From assembly GCA_022925895.1 (NCBI GenBank), contig JAKSYS010000337.1, positions 1-64,000 of the forward strand: a stretch of DNA of 64,000 nt. Direction: 5' to 3'. The stretch comes from Fragilaria crotonensis (lineage: Eukaryota > Bacillariophyta > Fragilariophyceae > Fragilariales > Fragilariaceae). This document shows positions 11,513 to 24,324 of this stretch, piece after piece (the first letter of the stretch is position 1; each line of letters opens with the position of its first letter). The position numbers and the translations under genes are program-made. The notes under the pieces are model-generated. The model made no database searches, was not told where the DNA came from, and saw only the letters and a list, made by a program, of their open reading frames with translations.

Positions 11513-14500
11513 ATGTCGTGGCATTCACAAGAGAAGGATACTCCCAAATGGGATTGGACGTCGTTTGATGGATCATTAGAAGATATTGAAGCCGACGCGT
11601 TTACCTTGGAAAGTTTGTAAGTGATGAGCCCTGATCGTCGTGATGCTGATACAGCTATCGCAACCATCAAAAAGTCGATCGGAAATTCAGTGTTTCGTGG
11701 TGTGGAGCATTGCAGCTCTGGAGAATCCATTTGGATCAGGTGCGGCAGCTGTCTCTACCATGGATTGTCAGGTCCAGTGTTTTGTCTTGTTGTCGAAGGA
11801 TGATACATCCCACACATGACATGCTAGCTTCTACCGGGAAGTCAGATTGTGTGATTATACCATTGTTCCGTCTACTCCTTGAGCCTGTATGCGCGCACAT
11901 TTCATGTTCTCTCTCTAACAACAACTTATCCCTTCCAAACCCCCTCAAAACTTCATCATCAGACGCGATTCGAGTGATGAACCAATGTTCCTACCATCAA
12001 GTAGTAGTGATGAAGATGATGTTGGTGACACTGATTCCGAATCTGGATCAATGACAGAACAAAGTATACCTTATAATAGCAGTTTTTCAGAGTTGGACTC
12101 GGATCAAAAGCTTCCTGCAACAACATATGCTACGACGAATACTGCGGGACTCAAGGGGATGGGCGAAGAAGATGTTTTTGATGATGAACATGACAGCTAT
12201 AGTGATGAATCGGATGCTATTGAGGAACCAAAACCATCCAGAACGTCAAGACTGTTCAAAATTGCTGCTACTGTTGGGATTGGTGTTCTGTCAGCGTTTA
12301 CATTTCTAACAACTGCCAAGAAGGACGATGGTACTGATGAAGTCGATGCAGCGGGACAATTAATAAATCGGCAAGGACAGGATGTGCACGTTGCGGGGTA
12401 CCATGCACCACCAACCAATAATGTTGATACAGTAGCGGGGTACATACCGCCACAACCACATCAAGCAGAGGTTGCAGCCTACGTGCCACCACCACCGGAT
12501 GGGAAAGTATCAGGCCAAGCAACGGCATCCGCCAAGGCAGCGCAGTAAGTACATGTGTTGCATGTTGTTCTTTTTATGTTGATACACAAACTCGTGATCT
12601 AAAATCTGGCGCTTTGACATGTTGTAGGGCACAGCAGGTCATGCACCAAATGTCAGTCGATGCCTCGAAAAATGCAGCTCAATCGGTCGGAAGTGCATCG
12701 GCTTCGCTAGCAACCAGTGTGACGCCACCTGTAGCCAGTGCTGCTCGAGCGACATTTTCTACAGGTGTTGCCACGGGGGTAGTGGCTACGGTTGTGGCTG
12801 CGTGTGCCATAGGTTTGGCTCCCAAATCTTCTTCGGCAAACGCCATCGCCCCTTCGCCGGCCCCGTCACTGGAATGCATAAGAAACAACACGGAAGTAGA
12901 TACCGTGACCATTCGTGCGAAGAATTGGCAGACACTATTCACGGACGATGAAAAGTTGATTTTGAAGGAATCATTTGTTGACATTTACAACAATCTCTCC
13001 CTCGGATGCAACGACAGATACAAACGCGAACTGAAAAGTGCTGTCTTGCAGAACCAAACATTGGAATCAAATGATGATAAGTCCCCTATTCTTCTTTCTA
13101 ACTGGCGGGGCACAGTCCTCTGCGATGCGTGCCCGCCCGAGTCTCCACTCTTTGATGAGGAACGGCCAGAGGGCAGAAGAAAGTTGGAGAACGTTGATAA
13201 TGGAATCTACTTGTCGGAATTTCTGACGATTATTATCGAGGTCATTGATAAACTTTTGGAGTCAAAATCAACACCGACACCCACACAACCACCGCCACGG
13301 TCACAAAGCCCGAATGCTGCACCTACAATAGCTACCCCGCCCCTCAATTCTGGAAGTCCGCTAACAATTTCTCCCAGTCAAGCAGGGGATTCCAACAATC
13401 CAAGCATTCTGCCAGGCAATCCAACTCCGTTGCCAACCACAACGGAACCATCTTCCGAAATAATTGAGGCTATAATACCGACAAAGTCACCAGCTCCCAA
13501 CGCGAGTCCATCGACCATTTCCGAAAGCCCGAGTGTAACGCCAGGCAATCCAACACGATCGCCAAGTACGATGTCACCGTCAGCTGAAGTAGGTGTGACC
13601 TCTATTCCTAAGACTGTTGCTCCGAGTCCATCGACGGCAACTGATAGTCCCAGTGTGACGCCTGGCAATCCAACGCGAACGCCAAGTACTACACAACCAT
13701 CCATGGAATCTGTTGACTCTAATATCCCTACAACTGAGGCTCCGAGTCCATCGACGGCAACAGAGAGCCCCAGTGTGACACCTGGTAATCCAACTCGATC
13801 GCCAAGTACGATGTCACCGTCAGCTGAAGTAGGTGTGACCTCTATTCCTACGACTGTTGCTCCGAGTCCATCGACGGCAACTGATAGTCCCAGTGTGACG
13901 CCTGGCAATCCAACTCGATCGCCAAGTACGACACAACCATCCATGGAGTTGGTTGACACTTCTGTCCCTACTACTGAGGCTCCTAGCCCATCGACGGCAA
14001 CTGAGAGTCCAAGTGTGACGCCTGGCAATCCAACTCGATCGCCAAGTACAATGCAACCATCCGTAGAGTTAGTTGACACAACTTTTCCAACGACTTTTGC
14101 TCCAAGTCCATCGACAGCAACTGATAGTCCCAGTGTGACGCCAGGCAATCCAACTCGATCGCCGAGTACTACACAACCATCCATAGAGTTGGTTGACACA
14201 ACTTTCCCAACAACTGTGGCTCCGAGTCCTTCGACAGCAACAGATAGTCCCAGTGTGACGCCTGGTAATCCAACCCGATCTCCGAGTGCTTTAATCGTCA
14301 GGTTGCTCAACACCCCTTTTCCCACGACTTTCGCACCGAGCCCATCGACGGCCACAGAGAGTCCGAGTGTGACGCCTGGTAATCCAACACGATCGCCAAG
14401 TACGACACAACCGTTTGAGGAGTTAGTTGACACTGCAATTCCCACGACCTTCGCACCGAGCCCATCGACGGCCACAGAGAGTCCGAGTGTGACGCCAGGC

Positions 14501-17500
14501 AATCCAACTCGATTGCCTACCACTTTGCAACCGTCGATCGAGAGTGTAAACGCAGGTAATCCAACGACTGGAACTCCAAGCGCATCAATACCTACGACAA
14601 GTCCAAGCATAACGCCTGGTAATCCAACTCCGATGCCCAGCACTATGCAACCGTCGTCACAGTCGATTGAAAATCCTCTCCCAATGACTTTGGCCCCAAG
14701 CCCATCGACGGCAACAGAGAGTCCCAGTGTGATACCAGGTAATCCAACTCGCTTACCGAGTAGTCCACAGCCATTTGTGGAGTTGGTTGATACTGCTATT
14801 CCCACGACAGTGTCTCCTAGCGCATCGATGGTTACGGAAAGTCCAAGTGTAACGCCTGGTAATCCAAGTCGATTGCCTACCACTATGCAACCGTCTCTCC
14901 AGATGGGTGACACTACTATTCCTACGACTCTAGCTCCGAGTCCATCGACAGCAACAGATAGCCCCAGTGTGACGCCTGGTAATCCAACTCGATTGCCGAG
15001 TACTTCACTACCAATTGTGAAGTCGACTTTCACTGCTATTCCTACGACATTGGCACCGAGGCCATCGATGGCAACAGAGAGTCCCAGTGTGACGCCTGGG
15101 AATCCAACTCGATTACCAAGTACTACACAACCATCAGCTGGAATGGCTGGCACAGCAATTCCTACGACTTTGTCTCCCAGTGCATCGATGGCTACGGGAA
15201 GCCCCAGCGTGACCCCTGGCAATCCTACGCGATTGCCGAGTACAACACAACCATCAGCTGGAATGGTTTTCACAGCTTTTCCCACCACTGTTTCTCCAGG
15301 TGTATCGGTTGTTACGAGAAGTCCAAGTGTAATGCCAGGTAATCCAACACGATTACCAAGCACTTTGAAACTAGAAGTTGCTGGCCCAACGTTTTCCCCA
15401 GTCACTGTGGCTCCGAGCGCCTCAAGGGATACAGCGAGTTTCAGCTTTGTGCCTGGCAATCCGACTCAATTGCCTAGTAACACACCACCGACTGTGGATC
15501 TGGTTGACACACCTCATCCCACGACGATGTATCCAAGCGCCTCAAAGGTTACAGAAAGCCCCAATGCCATGCCGGGTTATCCACCTCGATTTCCGAGTAC
15601 TTTGCTGCCATCGGTTGAATTGGTGGTAACACCTCTTCCTACCAATGTTGCACTAATCACACCACCGGTGACAGGAAATATACGTGTACCTACTGGAAAT
15701 CCGACTCTTTTCCCGAGTACTACACAACCGTCCGTTCGATTGGTTGACACGGAAATTCCCACGACAGTGGCTCCGAGTACATTGGAAGCTACAGCTAGTC
15801 CAAGTGTTGTGCCTGGCAATCCAACAGTATCGCCGAGTACTTTGCAACCGTCATCTAGATTGGTTGACACGGCGATGCCAATGACTGTGGTGCCGAGTGC
15901 GGTAAAAGTATCGGCGAGTCCTAGCGTCATTCCTGGCAATCCAACAGGATCACCGAATACTATACAGCCATCCATTGCATTGACGACGACAGCAATTCCC
16001 ACGACTGCTGCTCCTAGTGCTTCGAAGGCTTCGGAAGGGCCTAGTGACATGGTCATTTCATCAGACAGTCCAAGTACATTGTTCTCTACGTCTCCAAGTT
16101 ATGATTTAAGCTCTTCACCCTCCGATTCGCCTTCCGTATCCAGGAGCTTGAATCCGTCTCGCACTGAAACGTTGACGAGAGAACCGATGACAACAGACCA
16201 TCCTAGTGCAGTGTTAGAAACACCATCTACTCGACCCAGTGAAAAGATGACTGATATTCCCAGCTCCATGCTATCTGAGTCTCCCAGTGTCGATGCGACC
16301 TATTCACCCTCCATATCGCCAACTGTAACGAGAAGCCTTGGTCCGTCGAATGTTGAAACAGTATCGTTGGGTCCGACGACAACTGACAAGCCTACTTCAC
16401 CATCAGGCGTTCCATCACTTGAACCCAGTGTTGATGTCTCGGAACGACCTAGCTCGATGGTCTCTGATGGTCCCAGTGTTCTAGCAAGCTCTTCACCCTC
16501 CGAAGTTCCAACAGTCGTGGCGACTGTGTCTTTGAAGCCGACCACAACTGACGAGCCTACATCACCATCTAGTGCTCCATCTCTTGGACCCAGTGCAGAC
16601 GAGTCGGAGAGTCCTAGCTCTGTGGTCTCCGATTCTCCCAGTGTTCGCGAAAGCATTTCGCCATCCGAATGCCATCCGAATCGCCATCTAAACCCAGGAG
16701 CTTTGGTCCGTCGAATGCTGAAACAGCATCGTTGGGACCGACGACAACTGACAAGCCTACTTCACCATCAGGCGTTCCATCACTTGCGCCCAGTGTTGAT
16801 GTCTCGGAACGACCTAGCTCGATGGTCTCTGATTGTCCCAGTGTTCTAGCAAGCTCTTCACCCTCCGAAGTTCCAACAGTCGTGGCGACTGTGTCTTTGA
16901 AGCCGACCACAACTGACGAGCCTACATCACCATCTAGTGCTCCATCTCTTGGACCCAGTGCAGACGAGTCGGAGAGTCCTAGCTCTGTGGTCTCCGATTC
17001 TCCCAGTGTTCGCGAAAGCATTTCGCCATCCGAATTGCCATCCGAATCGCCATCTAAACCCAGGAGCTTTGGTCCGTCGAATGTTGAAACAGTATCGTTG
17101 GGACCGACGACAACTGACAAGCCTACTTCACCATCAGGCGTTCCATCACTTGAGCCCAGTGTTGATGTCTCGGAACGACCTAGCTCGATGGTCTCTGATG
17201 GTCCCAGTGTTCTAGCAAGCTCTTCACCCTCCGAAGTTCCAACACTAGTTGCGTCTGTTAGTCCCAGTGTTCATACTACGGACAGTCCTAGCTTGGTGCT
17301 GTCTGCTTCTCCGAGTTTTGACGCAAGCGTTAGCTTTTTGCCGTCGGAGTCGCCTTCCGTCGCCAATTTCTCGCTGCCATCGCCCGTCCCATCGGTTTCG
17401 TTGGGGCCGACTTTCTCCGACAAGCCTTCGTCAGCATCAGAGGTTCAGTCAGGTGTTCCTTCATTTGGTCCTAGTGATAGTACATCAGACATTCCTAGCT

Positions 17501-19669
17501 CGGTGCTGTCTGTTTCTCCGAGTGTTATTGGAAGCGTCAGCTTTTTGCCGTCGGAATCGCCGTCTGTTGCCAATATCTCGGTGCCATCGCCCGTCCCATC
17601 GGTCTCGTTGAGGCCCACTTTATCGGACAAGCCCTCAACACCACCAGAGATTCAATCAGGTGTTCCATCAGTCCGCCCCAATGTAGATTCTTCGGACAGT
17701 CCAAGCTTGTTGCCGTCTGCTTCTCCGAGTGTTGGCGGAAGCGTCAGCTTTTTGCCGTCGGAGTCTCCGTCGGCCCCCAATAAATCGGTGCCATCGCCAG
17801 TCCCAAAGGTTTCGTTGAGGCCGACTCTATCTTTCATGCCTACAACGGCATCAGGTATCTCATCAGACGTTCCCAGTCTCAATACGTCAGACAGTCCGAG
17901 CTCTTTCTGTCTGCTTCTCCGAGTTCTGATGCAAGCTCAAACGTTTTGCCGTCGGAGTCGCCATCTGATGCCCATAGCTTAGCGCCATCACCAGTCTTAA
18001 CGTTTTCGTCGATCCCGACCGCGTCCGACGAGCCTTCAGCACCATCAGGAGTTCCATCAACAGGAGCTCCGTCGTCGCAAAATGACATTTCACATGCACC
18101 GAGCACTCTACCGAGCAATGGACCTTCAATTGCTACGAGAAGTCCATCAAAGGAGCCTTCAACTATATCAGTGGTAACACCCTCTGGAGTGCCATCCCAG
18201 ACCCAGTCTTTGATTCCCTCTGATATCCCAGTCATCACGGTGCCACCTTCTTTGTCATTGTCCTCTGTCCCGAGCAGTTCACCATCCCAGATTCCTACAG
18301 AAGCTGTCATTCCGTCTATGGAACCTAGCGACATTCCAACTGGTAGTTTTGTGCCTTCCTCTCGGCCAAGTTCATTTCCGTCTGTTGTTGCGTCTCCGAC
18401 CATCGTCGATGTTGGTGGGTGCCCATCTGTCAAGCTTGACTTTGATACCAGAGGAGACGGCTCCCCTCTACTTGGCGGTGAGTTTGTGAAGTATGACTGG
18501 CGCGACCGGTACGGACTGATTGTAACCGCATCTTCGCTTCTGGGTGGTGTTACTCCAAATGATATGCCTCGAGTTTTCGATACACAAACTATTGATAACA
18601 TGGTCCAAAGCGGGAACCTTAACATCCTCAGCCCTAATCTGTTGTGTCCGGGAGGTGTACATGGGTTAGCATTGGGAACCGCTGGAGGTCCTGGACAACC
18701 AGGTGAGAACTGCGAGCCGAAAGGCAAAGGACTGGTGATTCAATCTGCCTATAATTCATTACCATGGGCAAGTGGCGCAGTGGGCGTTATCAACTTTGAT
18801 TTTGACCCGCCAGTTGAGAAGCTTTTGTCGATTGGTCTCCTCAATGCCGTTGACGACTTGGACTTCATAATAGTGTCGACAGCGTCGGGAATGGAAACGA
18901 TTCCCATCAAGGGTTTCGGCGTCAATGCGGCCCTTGATGTGAACATCAATGTGTTCAATGTTCGATCAGTTGCGGTTCATATTCACGGACAGCGAGTCAT
19001 CACACACGTAACGTTCTGTAATTCCGACGACGACAATGCTCGCAAGTTGCAAGTGCGGGAACCCCCTCGTCAGATTCCACCTCCGTCGCACATTCTTTCA
19101 GATGGCGTGAAATCGGCATTTAAAGCTGATCAAATACAGAGAATTCAAATGGACCAGTGCAAAATTCAGGGTCCTGAAGGAATGATTGAAATTTTGAACC
19201 ATTCATCATCTGAAGTCACATTTGTGGTCCATCCAGTCTCGCAGCGAGAATATGACATGCAAGGATCGACTTGGTTGGCAGTCGACTACCCGACTCCGAA
19301 TTATGGATTAAATTGTGTTTCCAAGATGACGTTGTCGAGCAAGGATACCATTGTTGCCACTGCTGATTGCGATGATGGTGTTGCCGTTGTTGACGTGTAT
19401 GCCTTCTCGGAAGGTCTGCTGGGGCAGCTAGATGGTGGTGCTGTTATTCCACCATCCGCATGTCGCATGTCTAGCGATGTCATCAACTTCAAAGAGATTT
19501 GTCACTATCGATTCCTACTCGTGTGTTCAAGTTCTCCAGCGGAGCGAATGCAACCGAACAAAATTGTTTCGCCGTTGCGGCGGAGATTTGGAGAGCTGTG
19601 GAGTTAGGTCCTCTTACTCAGAATTCGTTGGGATTACCATGTCACCTGGTCTCGCCTTACTCTTTATGA
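11513..19669 (+). CDS. Giant Ser/Thr/Pro-repeat surface protein
   Basis: Exons: 11513-11616 (MSWHSQEKD), 11963-12544, then 12628 onward; introns 11617-11962 and 12545-12627 both start GTAAGT. After an acidic cytosolic head come two hydrophobic helices (about 12255-12315 and 12768-12825), then a small Cys-containing domain. Next are about 22 copies of a 40-residue unit (core ESPSVTPGNPTR) over 13.4-16.0 kb, two to three ~122-residue units (16.3-17.2 kb) and ~69-residue units built on FLPSESPS (17.3-17.95 kb). The C-terminal part (from GGCPSVKLDF, about 18415) has a Gly-rich CPGG/PGQPGENCEP segment and INFDFDPP, a globular domain I associate with secreted diatom proteins. The long rod would be heavily O-glycosylated. 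One-base losses near 16669, 17901 and 19495 shift the frame. Unless these are sequencing errors, translation stops at 16849. After the last shift the natural end is 19669 (CFAVAAEIWRAV). Confidence 0.8.
13383..16030 (+). repeat. 120 bp tandem coding repeat, about 22 copies
   Basis: The period is exactly 120 bp over long stretches, for example the same phrase at 13621, 13741 and 13861. Each unit encodes about 40 residues with the core SPSVTPGNPTR and a PTT-ending variable segment. Early copies are nearly identical and later copies diverge, which points to recent expansion at the 5' side. Confidence 0.9.
16303..17245 (+). repeat. ~366 bp tandem coding repeat, 2.5 copies
   Basis: The phrase GTCCGTCGAATG recurs at 16341, 16706 and 17072, spaced 365 and 366 bp. 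The copies are almost identical, so the duplication is recent. The first copy reads GAATGCCATCC where the later copy has GAATTGCCATCC, which is the one-base loss that shifts the frame near 16669. Confidence 0.85.
17325..17960 (+). repeat. ~207 bp tandem coding repeat, about 3 copies
   Basis: The start of CCGTCGGAGTCGCC or its variants lies at 17341, 17548 and 17755 (207 bp apart), with a shortened last unit at 17949. It encodes the FLPSESPS...PSPVPSVSL units of the surface protein. Confidence 0.8.
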
Positions 19670-20635
19670 CGGTTGTGAACTGGGGTCGCGTATATTTGCT
19701 TAAAAGATAGCTGAAAAAATCTGAAGTTCGTTGCTCTTATCGTAAATGCGTTTGTTGCAATCACTTAGACTATGTAATCGGATAGTTGGTGTTGTTTTGT
19801 ATTGCCTCACGTTCAGTCGCATTGACAACGCCCACTGGGAGTACTCAAGTACTCCTGGCGACACCGCATCCTCGTTCTCTCCCTCGCTGTGTTGGATCCA
19901 ATGTATAGCTGTGGTATAATCGGAATCTACGTTTAGATTCTTTGCAATATAGACTTAAGGTATATATAATGAAGAATGGTAGAAGAGGCGGCCGTTTGAA
20001 TTGCCCTCAGCATCGTACCAATGGCTGTCGAGACGGAGAGTTACAACCCAATAGCTCGGGAACCGGTATTGGGGTATAATCTGGCCTTTTTTAGTCAAGC
20101 AATGATCATCATCATTAATCATTCATCATTGTTTGTGCCCGCCATGCAATATAGAGTAAAAACACCGTCATGAAACGTGAAGGGTACAAGTACCACAATC
20201 CTCCCTCCAGATGTGGATCAAACACTGCTCAAAAGAGTCGTCCTGAAAAGCACTCAATGGTTCCGCTTCCGTTTCAAATGATGAAAGGTGTAGGTGCTTC
20301 GGTGTCTCATTTTCTTGTATGTATGATCGATTTCAGTTGTCACAAGAACAGATCGGCTGGCTGCAGCCGTAAGAAAAAAAGTGAAAAAAAGCGTGCCAGA
20401 TCTGAACGAGCTACCGGTAGCATTCTTATCGTTTGGCAGATCGTAGGTTCTAGCTGGGGCGTTTTGTCATATTGTCAGGAAATACCACGGGAATTGTGCG
20501 AATCGCGAGTAGACGTTCATTTAGAAGACACTATCTTCGGTCGTTTTCTCGTCTTGACCACATTCTTAGACCGCTGTAGGATTTCTCACATTAGTGGTCC
20601 ATGCTCCTCGTGGACGACGTGCTCATCAGCACGTC
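19670..20635. other. Intergenic, no gene recognised
   Basis: Convergent spacer between the giant repeat gene (plus) and the MYB gene (minus), probably holding both 3' ends. A 195-codon plus-strand frame at 20170-20757 crosses the MYB stop and looks like chance. Confidence 0.5.
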
Positions 20636-22329
20636 TTATGAAGGGGGGAGAGTCCAACCTGCATCATTTCGTTGGAGGTCTGGATAAATGGCATGATCAT
20701 AGGCTAATCTTGCGTCAACGCCAAAGTAGGAATCGACATAATGTCCAGAAATACTGATAGAACGATTATGGTTGCGACCGTGACTGTGATGATGCAAGTC
20801 TGTGAGTAATGTGTGATCTCTCGCGTCCTCACCAGTTAAAGTTGTGGATAGAGACAAATCATCATCTTCCAATCGAAAATGCGACGGCTCTTCCCTGAAT
20901 CGTTTTCGACTGGGATATTGATGACAATAATTGTGGTGCGATGCTCCGACGAATCCATTTTCTTGGTGACTGGGAGGAATGTCCAGTCCCCGTATCGCTT
21001 GGGGCGACAGGCTTAGATCAGAACAGGAATCCGTGTTGGGCAAGAGGCTATACGCCGGATGACTCATTGGCGACCCCCACGGGGCCGGCAGTCGGTGAAA
21101 TTCGTGGTGAGTTTGCGACGCAAATGACAGGGACCGTAGTCGTCCGTCATTGCCCTGTTCATCATCATTAAGAGCTGCAGCATCATCTCCCAAGGTTGGG
21201 GGCAGTCCAAATTGTGACCGTCTTTGTCTCTCGACTTGAGCGTGGATCGTCGCCAGTAGCATCTTGGTGAATTCCAATCCCATGCCAATTGGAGAACACT
21301 TTTCCGCCTCCGTCAGTTTTGGGTATCCAACAGACTCATATGCCAAATGCTTCTCTAAACCGTTTTCGTCTCCTGATTTGTTAACGTCATTGCCATGACA
21401 TGATTTCACTGCTTGTGCTCCTATTATTGCTGCGGTTTCGCGCGCCTCCGACGCCTTGATTCGTTTCTTTGATGCATCATGGCACGAAAGGATAGAAAGG
21501 CTGCCATTTCTCCCGGTCCCAGTGTATCGGGATTCATGAGTTCCCGCAGTTGGAATACAATATTGGCATTCAGAGCGCGCCATGTATTGACAGTACAATC
21601 CTTATTTCGTGGAACATTTAAGTTCGACGTGAGTGTTTTGACTGTCTGCATCCAAGAATCATAGCCTTCCAAAAAATCTTTGAGATTTCGTTCTTTATTT
21701 TTCCTGTATTTCTGCAAGTGACTTTTTACATTGGCACTTGTGATTGTAGCTGGGCTCAAAATCGACAAGTTTGCATAATGATTGATCTCTGTGCTGCTAC
21801 CTTTTTGCAGTGAGTCAAGAATCACTGCTGGGGATGACGTGCGCATTCCAGCCAAGAAGACAGCACATGCAAAATCTCTGTGTTGTTCGGCAGTCCATGA
21901 CCCCACCCCTACTGCCAATAATGATGATATTGTCGTTGCTGGCTGTGCCTTTGTTTCGGTTTGTGGTGTTACCGGATGACTTCTCTCATGATAATCAGGT
22001 ACTCGTACTGATACTAACGGTGATGATACTGCTGCAGCAGATGCGGATACAGCACATTGTTGCGTTTCCAGTACATGTACCGTGTCGAAGCAAGGGACAA
22101 GCGTCGATGAGCCATCATTATCGTCGTCATGAGAAAGAATGAGCTTCGGTCGTTTCACAACAGTTGTTATGGATTCCACTGGCAAAGAGGGTGGGATCGT
22201 TTCTCCCTTCGCCTCTCGCTTCAAGCCACGCGTACCGGTACTTGTTGTCGGAATTGTCGTACCACCATCGGTTGTACTGCTATTACTGGTGACACTACCA
22301 ACAGCACTGTTCTGCGATGTCGATGGCAT
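20636..22329 (-). CDS. MYB-like transcription factor, SHLQKYR class
   Basis: Single-repeat MYB factor, predicted nuclear DNA-binding protein. The start is the ATG at 22329 (MPSTSQNS). After a Ser/Thr/Pro-rich N-terminus with a KRPKL-type basic patch comes the MYB domain: first helix GSWTAEQHRDFACAVFLAG (near 21850-21905) and third helix ITSANVKSHLQKYRKNKERN (near 21690-21750). SHLQKYR is the diagnostic motif of this class, common in diatoms. The C-terminal third, His- and Ser-rich with a QVERQRRSQFG segment, lies in another frame. The two frames meet near 21465-21475 at an A-run, where loss of one base would explain the change. Without it, translation stops at 21424. Either an assembly slip or a truncated allele fits. 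Target genes are unknown. Confidence 0.75.
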
Positions 22330-23019
22330 CACTTAACGAGTGCAAGGCTGTAGATGCGTACTTTGTACTCCAAGTCCGAACACGTACTACTGTAAGTCGT
22401 GTAAAGAGGTTGAAACACCAGCTATCGTACAATCTGTCGAGTACTGGTACCGTACTAAAGCCGCACGCAAGTCGAAATATGAAGATTGGTACAGAATGTA
22501 CATGCACGTCGTCGTCAGTCGAATGCAGATTCTTGTTTTCACTCGAAGAGAACTCAAAACTTCAGTGTGTGCTACGAAGAAACCGGTACATATAGGTTAC
22601 TTGATGTGGTTGTCGAATGGACATTGAGAATTTTATGAGTTGTTCGAATCTTATCATTTTTTGTTGGCTCTCATGGGCTGCCACCAAAGGGGTGCACGTT
22701 TCAAATGGGTGCACGCCTGAGTTGTCAACACATGGTGTCTCCTCTATATCCCACAAATGCACCTGTGTCGTCGCAGTACCTGGTAGACGTCCAAGTACAA
22801 CACCATATAGTAAATAGTACTCCGAAGTAATCCATAATCCACTCTCGTATGACGTCTCTGTTGCAAGCAGAGTTCCCAAGAGATCCATAGCATATATATA
22901 TAAATTACACTGCCCTCCAATGTATGAAAGTGCGCCGCCACGTTCTTGGGAAGGAAATTCCTTTTCAATTATTGGAGTATACTCTGCTCCGGAGTACAGC
23001 CCCTCTTCCTTAACGGATG
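22330..23019. other. Intergenic, no gene recognised
   Basis: Spacer between the MYB gene start and the 3' end of the polytopic membrane protein gene; both are transcribed leftward. It carries GTAC-rich palindromes including CTCCGGAG near 22988. No gene is supported. Confidence 0.5.
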
Positions 23020-24324
23020 CTAGTCAGCAGCACCTGAGCAAGGAGAAGTCGTAGTACTTGGCGCCGTCAGCAAATCCGCGAGGGGTTTACGAGCCTCCGA
23101 AGGAAGACCTTTCAAGATGGCAAGCAGTTCCCTAGCGTTGACATCGGCCTCCGAATCATCCATTCTAGTATCCACGAATCTCCGCTCATGATCAAAGTTC
23201 GGGATCACAACGGTATGGACATCAGCCGAATTATCCATCTCCAGGATATAAAATGCAGCCACAGCGGTAAGCACAAATTCTATTGGACCAATGTTGTGTG
23301 CCACTTGGATGGGAAGTCCAATCATAATGTAAAAGAGACCGGCCGTGTTCACCAGAGTGTCCAGTGCGTAGCGAAGCAGCAATGTGGCCATGGTGATTTC
23401 TCCCTCGGATGCCCAACGAAAATCATCCTCCAACAGGTCCACCCCCAAAAAGAAAAATGCCCAATACGTCGGTGAACTGAACAATCCCGAAGGCCGATTC
23501 GCGAGTTGTCGTTTGGCAGGAGCACCACCCAATTGAATGGATTGTCGCCACTCGTGGGCGTATCGTTTCAAGTGAGATTCCTTGTCACCGCTCAATTTGC
23601 CCGCAATGTAGGTCACCAACAAGAACATGCCGGCATAGTAATAGGCATACAAACGAGGTTGTTCGTTGAAATCTGGTTTGCCTCGATCCCACAGACCCCA
23701 CACGTACATGCCCAACAACATGATTTGACTTGTTCCGACAAGAACAACTCGAGCCAACGGTTCGTCGGGATCAGCAAACAGAGAGTGGACTTCAAAAGTG
23801 CGAAGACAGGCCTCAACGGACGCCAAGCCATGGACATTGCCCATCCTTTTTGTCCGCCAATATTGTTTCCGCAATGCTTTGAATCGAGACAAGGTCTGAA
23901 TGGCACCGATAATGATGAGGCTAATTGGAAAGATTGTAATCACAAACATTGTGGTATTGAAATTGATTTGGATCCCACCCAAGACCAAGAAGGATGGTAT
24001 CATGCAAGTAAGGACGAGAATAGTTATGGAGAGATTCCCTTGCGACGTCCAAACTTCAAAGTCATCTCCTTCAGTTGCAGCTTGAACAAAGCTACCATCA
24101 TTATTACGATTGGTCGTTGTCATCCAACCCCATCCCAGCATGACCACGACGATGAGACTTAAAACAACAGCAATCATGAATGGAACGTAAGCTGGCGCAA
24201 CATCAGGAGTGTCATGCTCCATCGCTGTCGCTGTCGTCGTCATGAGGATTCTTTCGACAAAATCAAGAGAACCGGTCCTCAACAGTGACGGCTCCTCTTG
24301 GAGTGCTTTGAATTGCTCCTCCAT
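23020..24324 (-). CDS. Orphan polytopic membrane protein
   Basis: A 434-residue protein from the ATG at 24324 (MEEQFKALQ); the frame upstream opens only with GTG. I count about seven hydrophobic helices: VPFMIAVVLSLIVVVMLGW, ITILVLTCMIPSFLVLGGI, TMFVITIFPISLIIIGAI, VLVGTSQIMLLGMYVWGLW, YYAGMFLLVTYIAG, a weaker pair around YWAFFFLGVDLL and LVNTAGLFYIMIGLPI, and IEFVLTAVAAFYILEM. Loops are charged, and the C-terminal ~70 residues (DERRF-like, ELLAILKGL) look cytosolic. I do not recognise the family. No transporter, channel or enzyme motif stands out. The intact frame and consistent helix spacing argue for a real gene; its function is unknown. Confidence 0.75.
   Translation of the reverse strand: MEEQFKALQEEPSLLRTGSLDFVERILMTTTATAMEHDTPDVAPAYVPFMIAVVLSLIVVVMLGWGWMTTTNRNNDGSFVQAATEGDDFEVWTSQGNLSITILVLTCMIPSFLVLGGIQINFNTTMFVITIFPISLIIIGAIQTLSRFKALRKQYWRTKRMGNVHGLASVEACLRTFEVHSLFADPDEPLARVVLVGTSQIMLLGMYVWGLWDRGKPDFNEQPRLYAYYYAGMFLLVTYIAGKLSGDKESHLKRYAHEWRQSIQLGGAPAKRQLANRPSGLFSSPTYWAFFFLGVDLLEDDFRWASEGEITMATLLLRYALDTLVNTAGLFYIMIGLPIQVAHNIGPIEFVLTAVAAFYILEMDNSADVHTVVIPNFDHERRFVDTRMDDSEADVNARELLAILKGLPSEARKPLADLLTAPSTTTSPCSGAAD

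Noticed and set aside
13378-15459. 693-codon open frame on the minus strand through the repeat gene
   Set aside because: It is a shadow of the 120 bp repeats: the period is a multiple of three, so one stop-free antisense frame repeats. The plus frame has the splice signals and the flanking conserved domains.
13383-17960. CRISPR-like periodic repeats
   Set aside because: Units are long, in-frame coding repeats with no short repeat/unique spacer structure.
20170-20757. 195-codon plus-strand frame with an ATG
   Set aside because: No motif or recognisable composition; it overlaps the 3' end of the MYB gene on the other strand.
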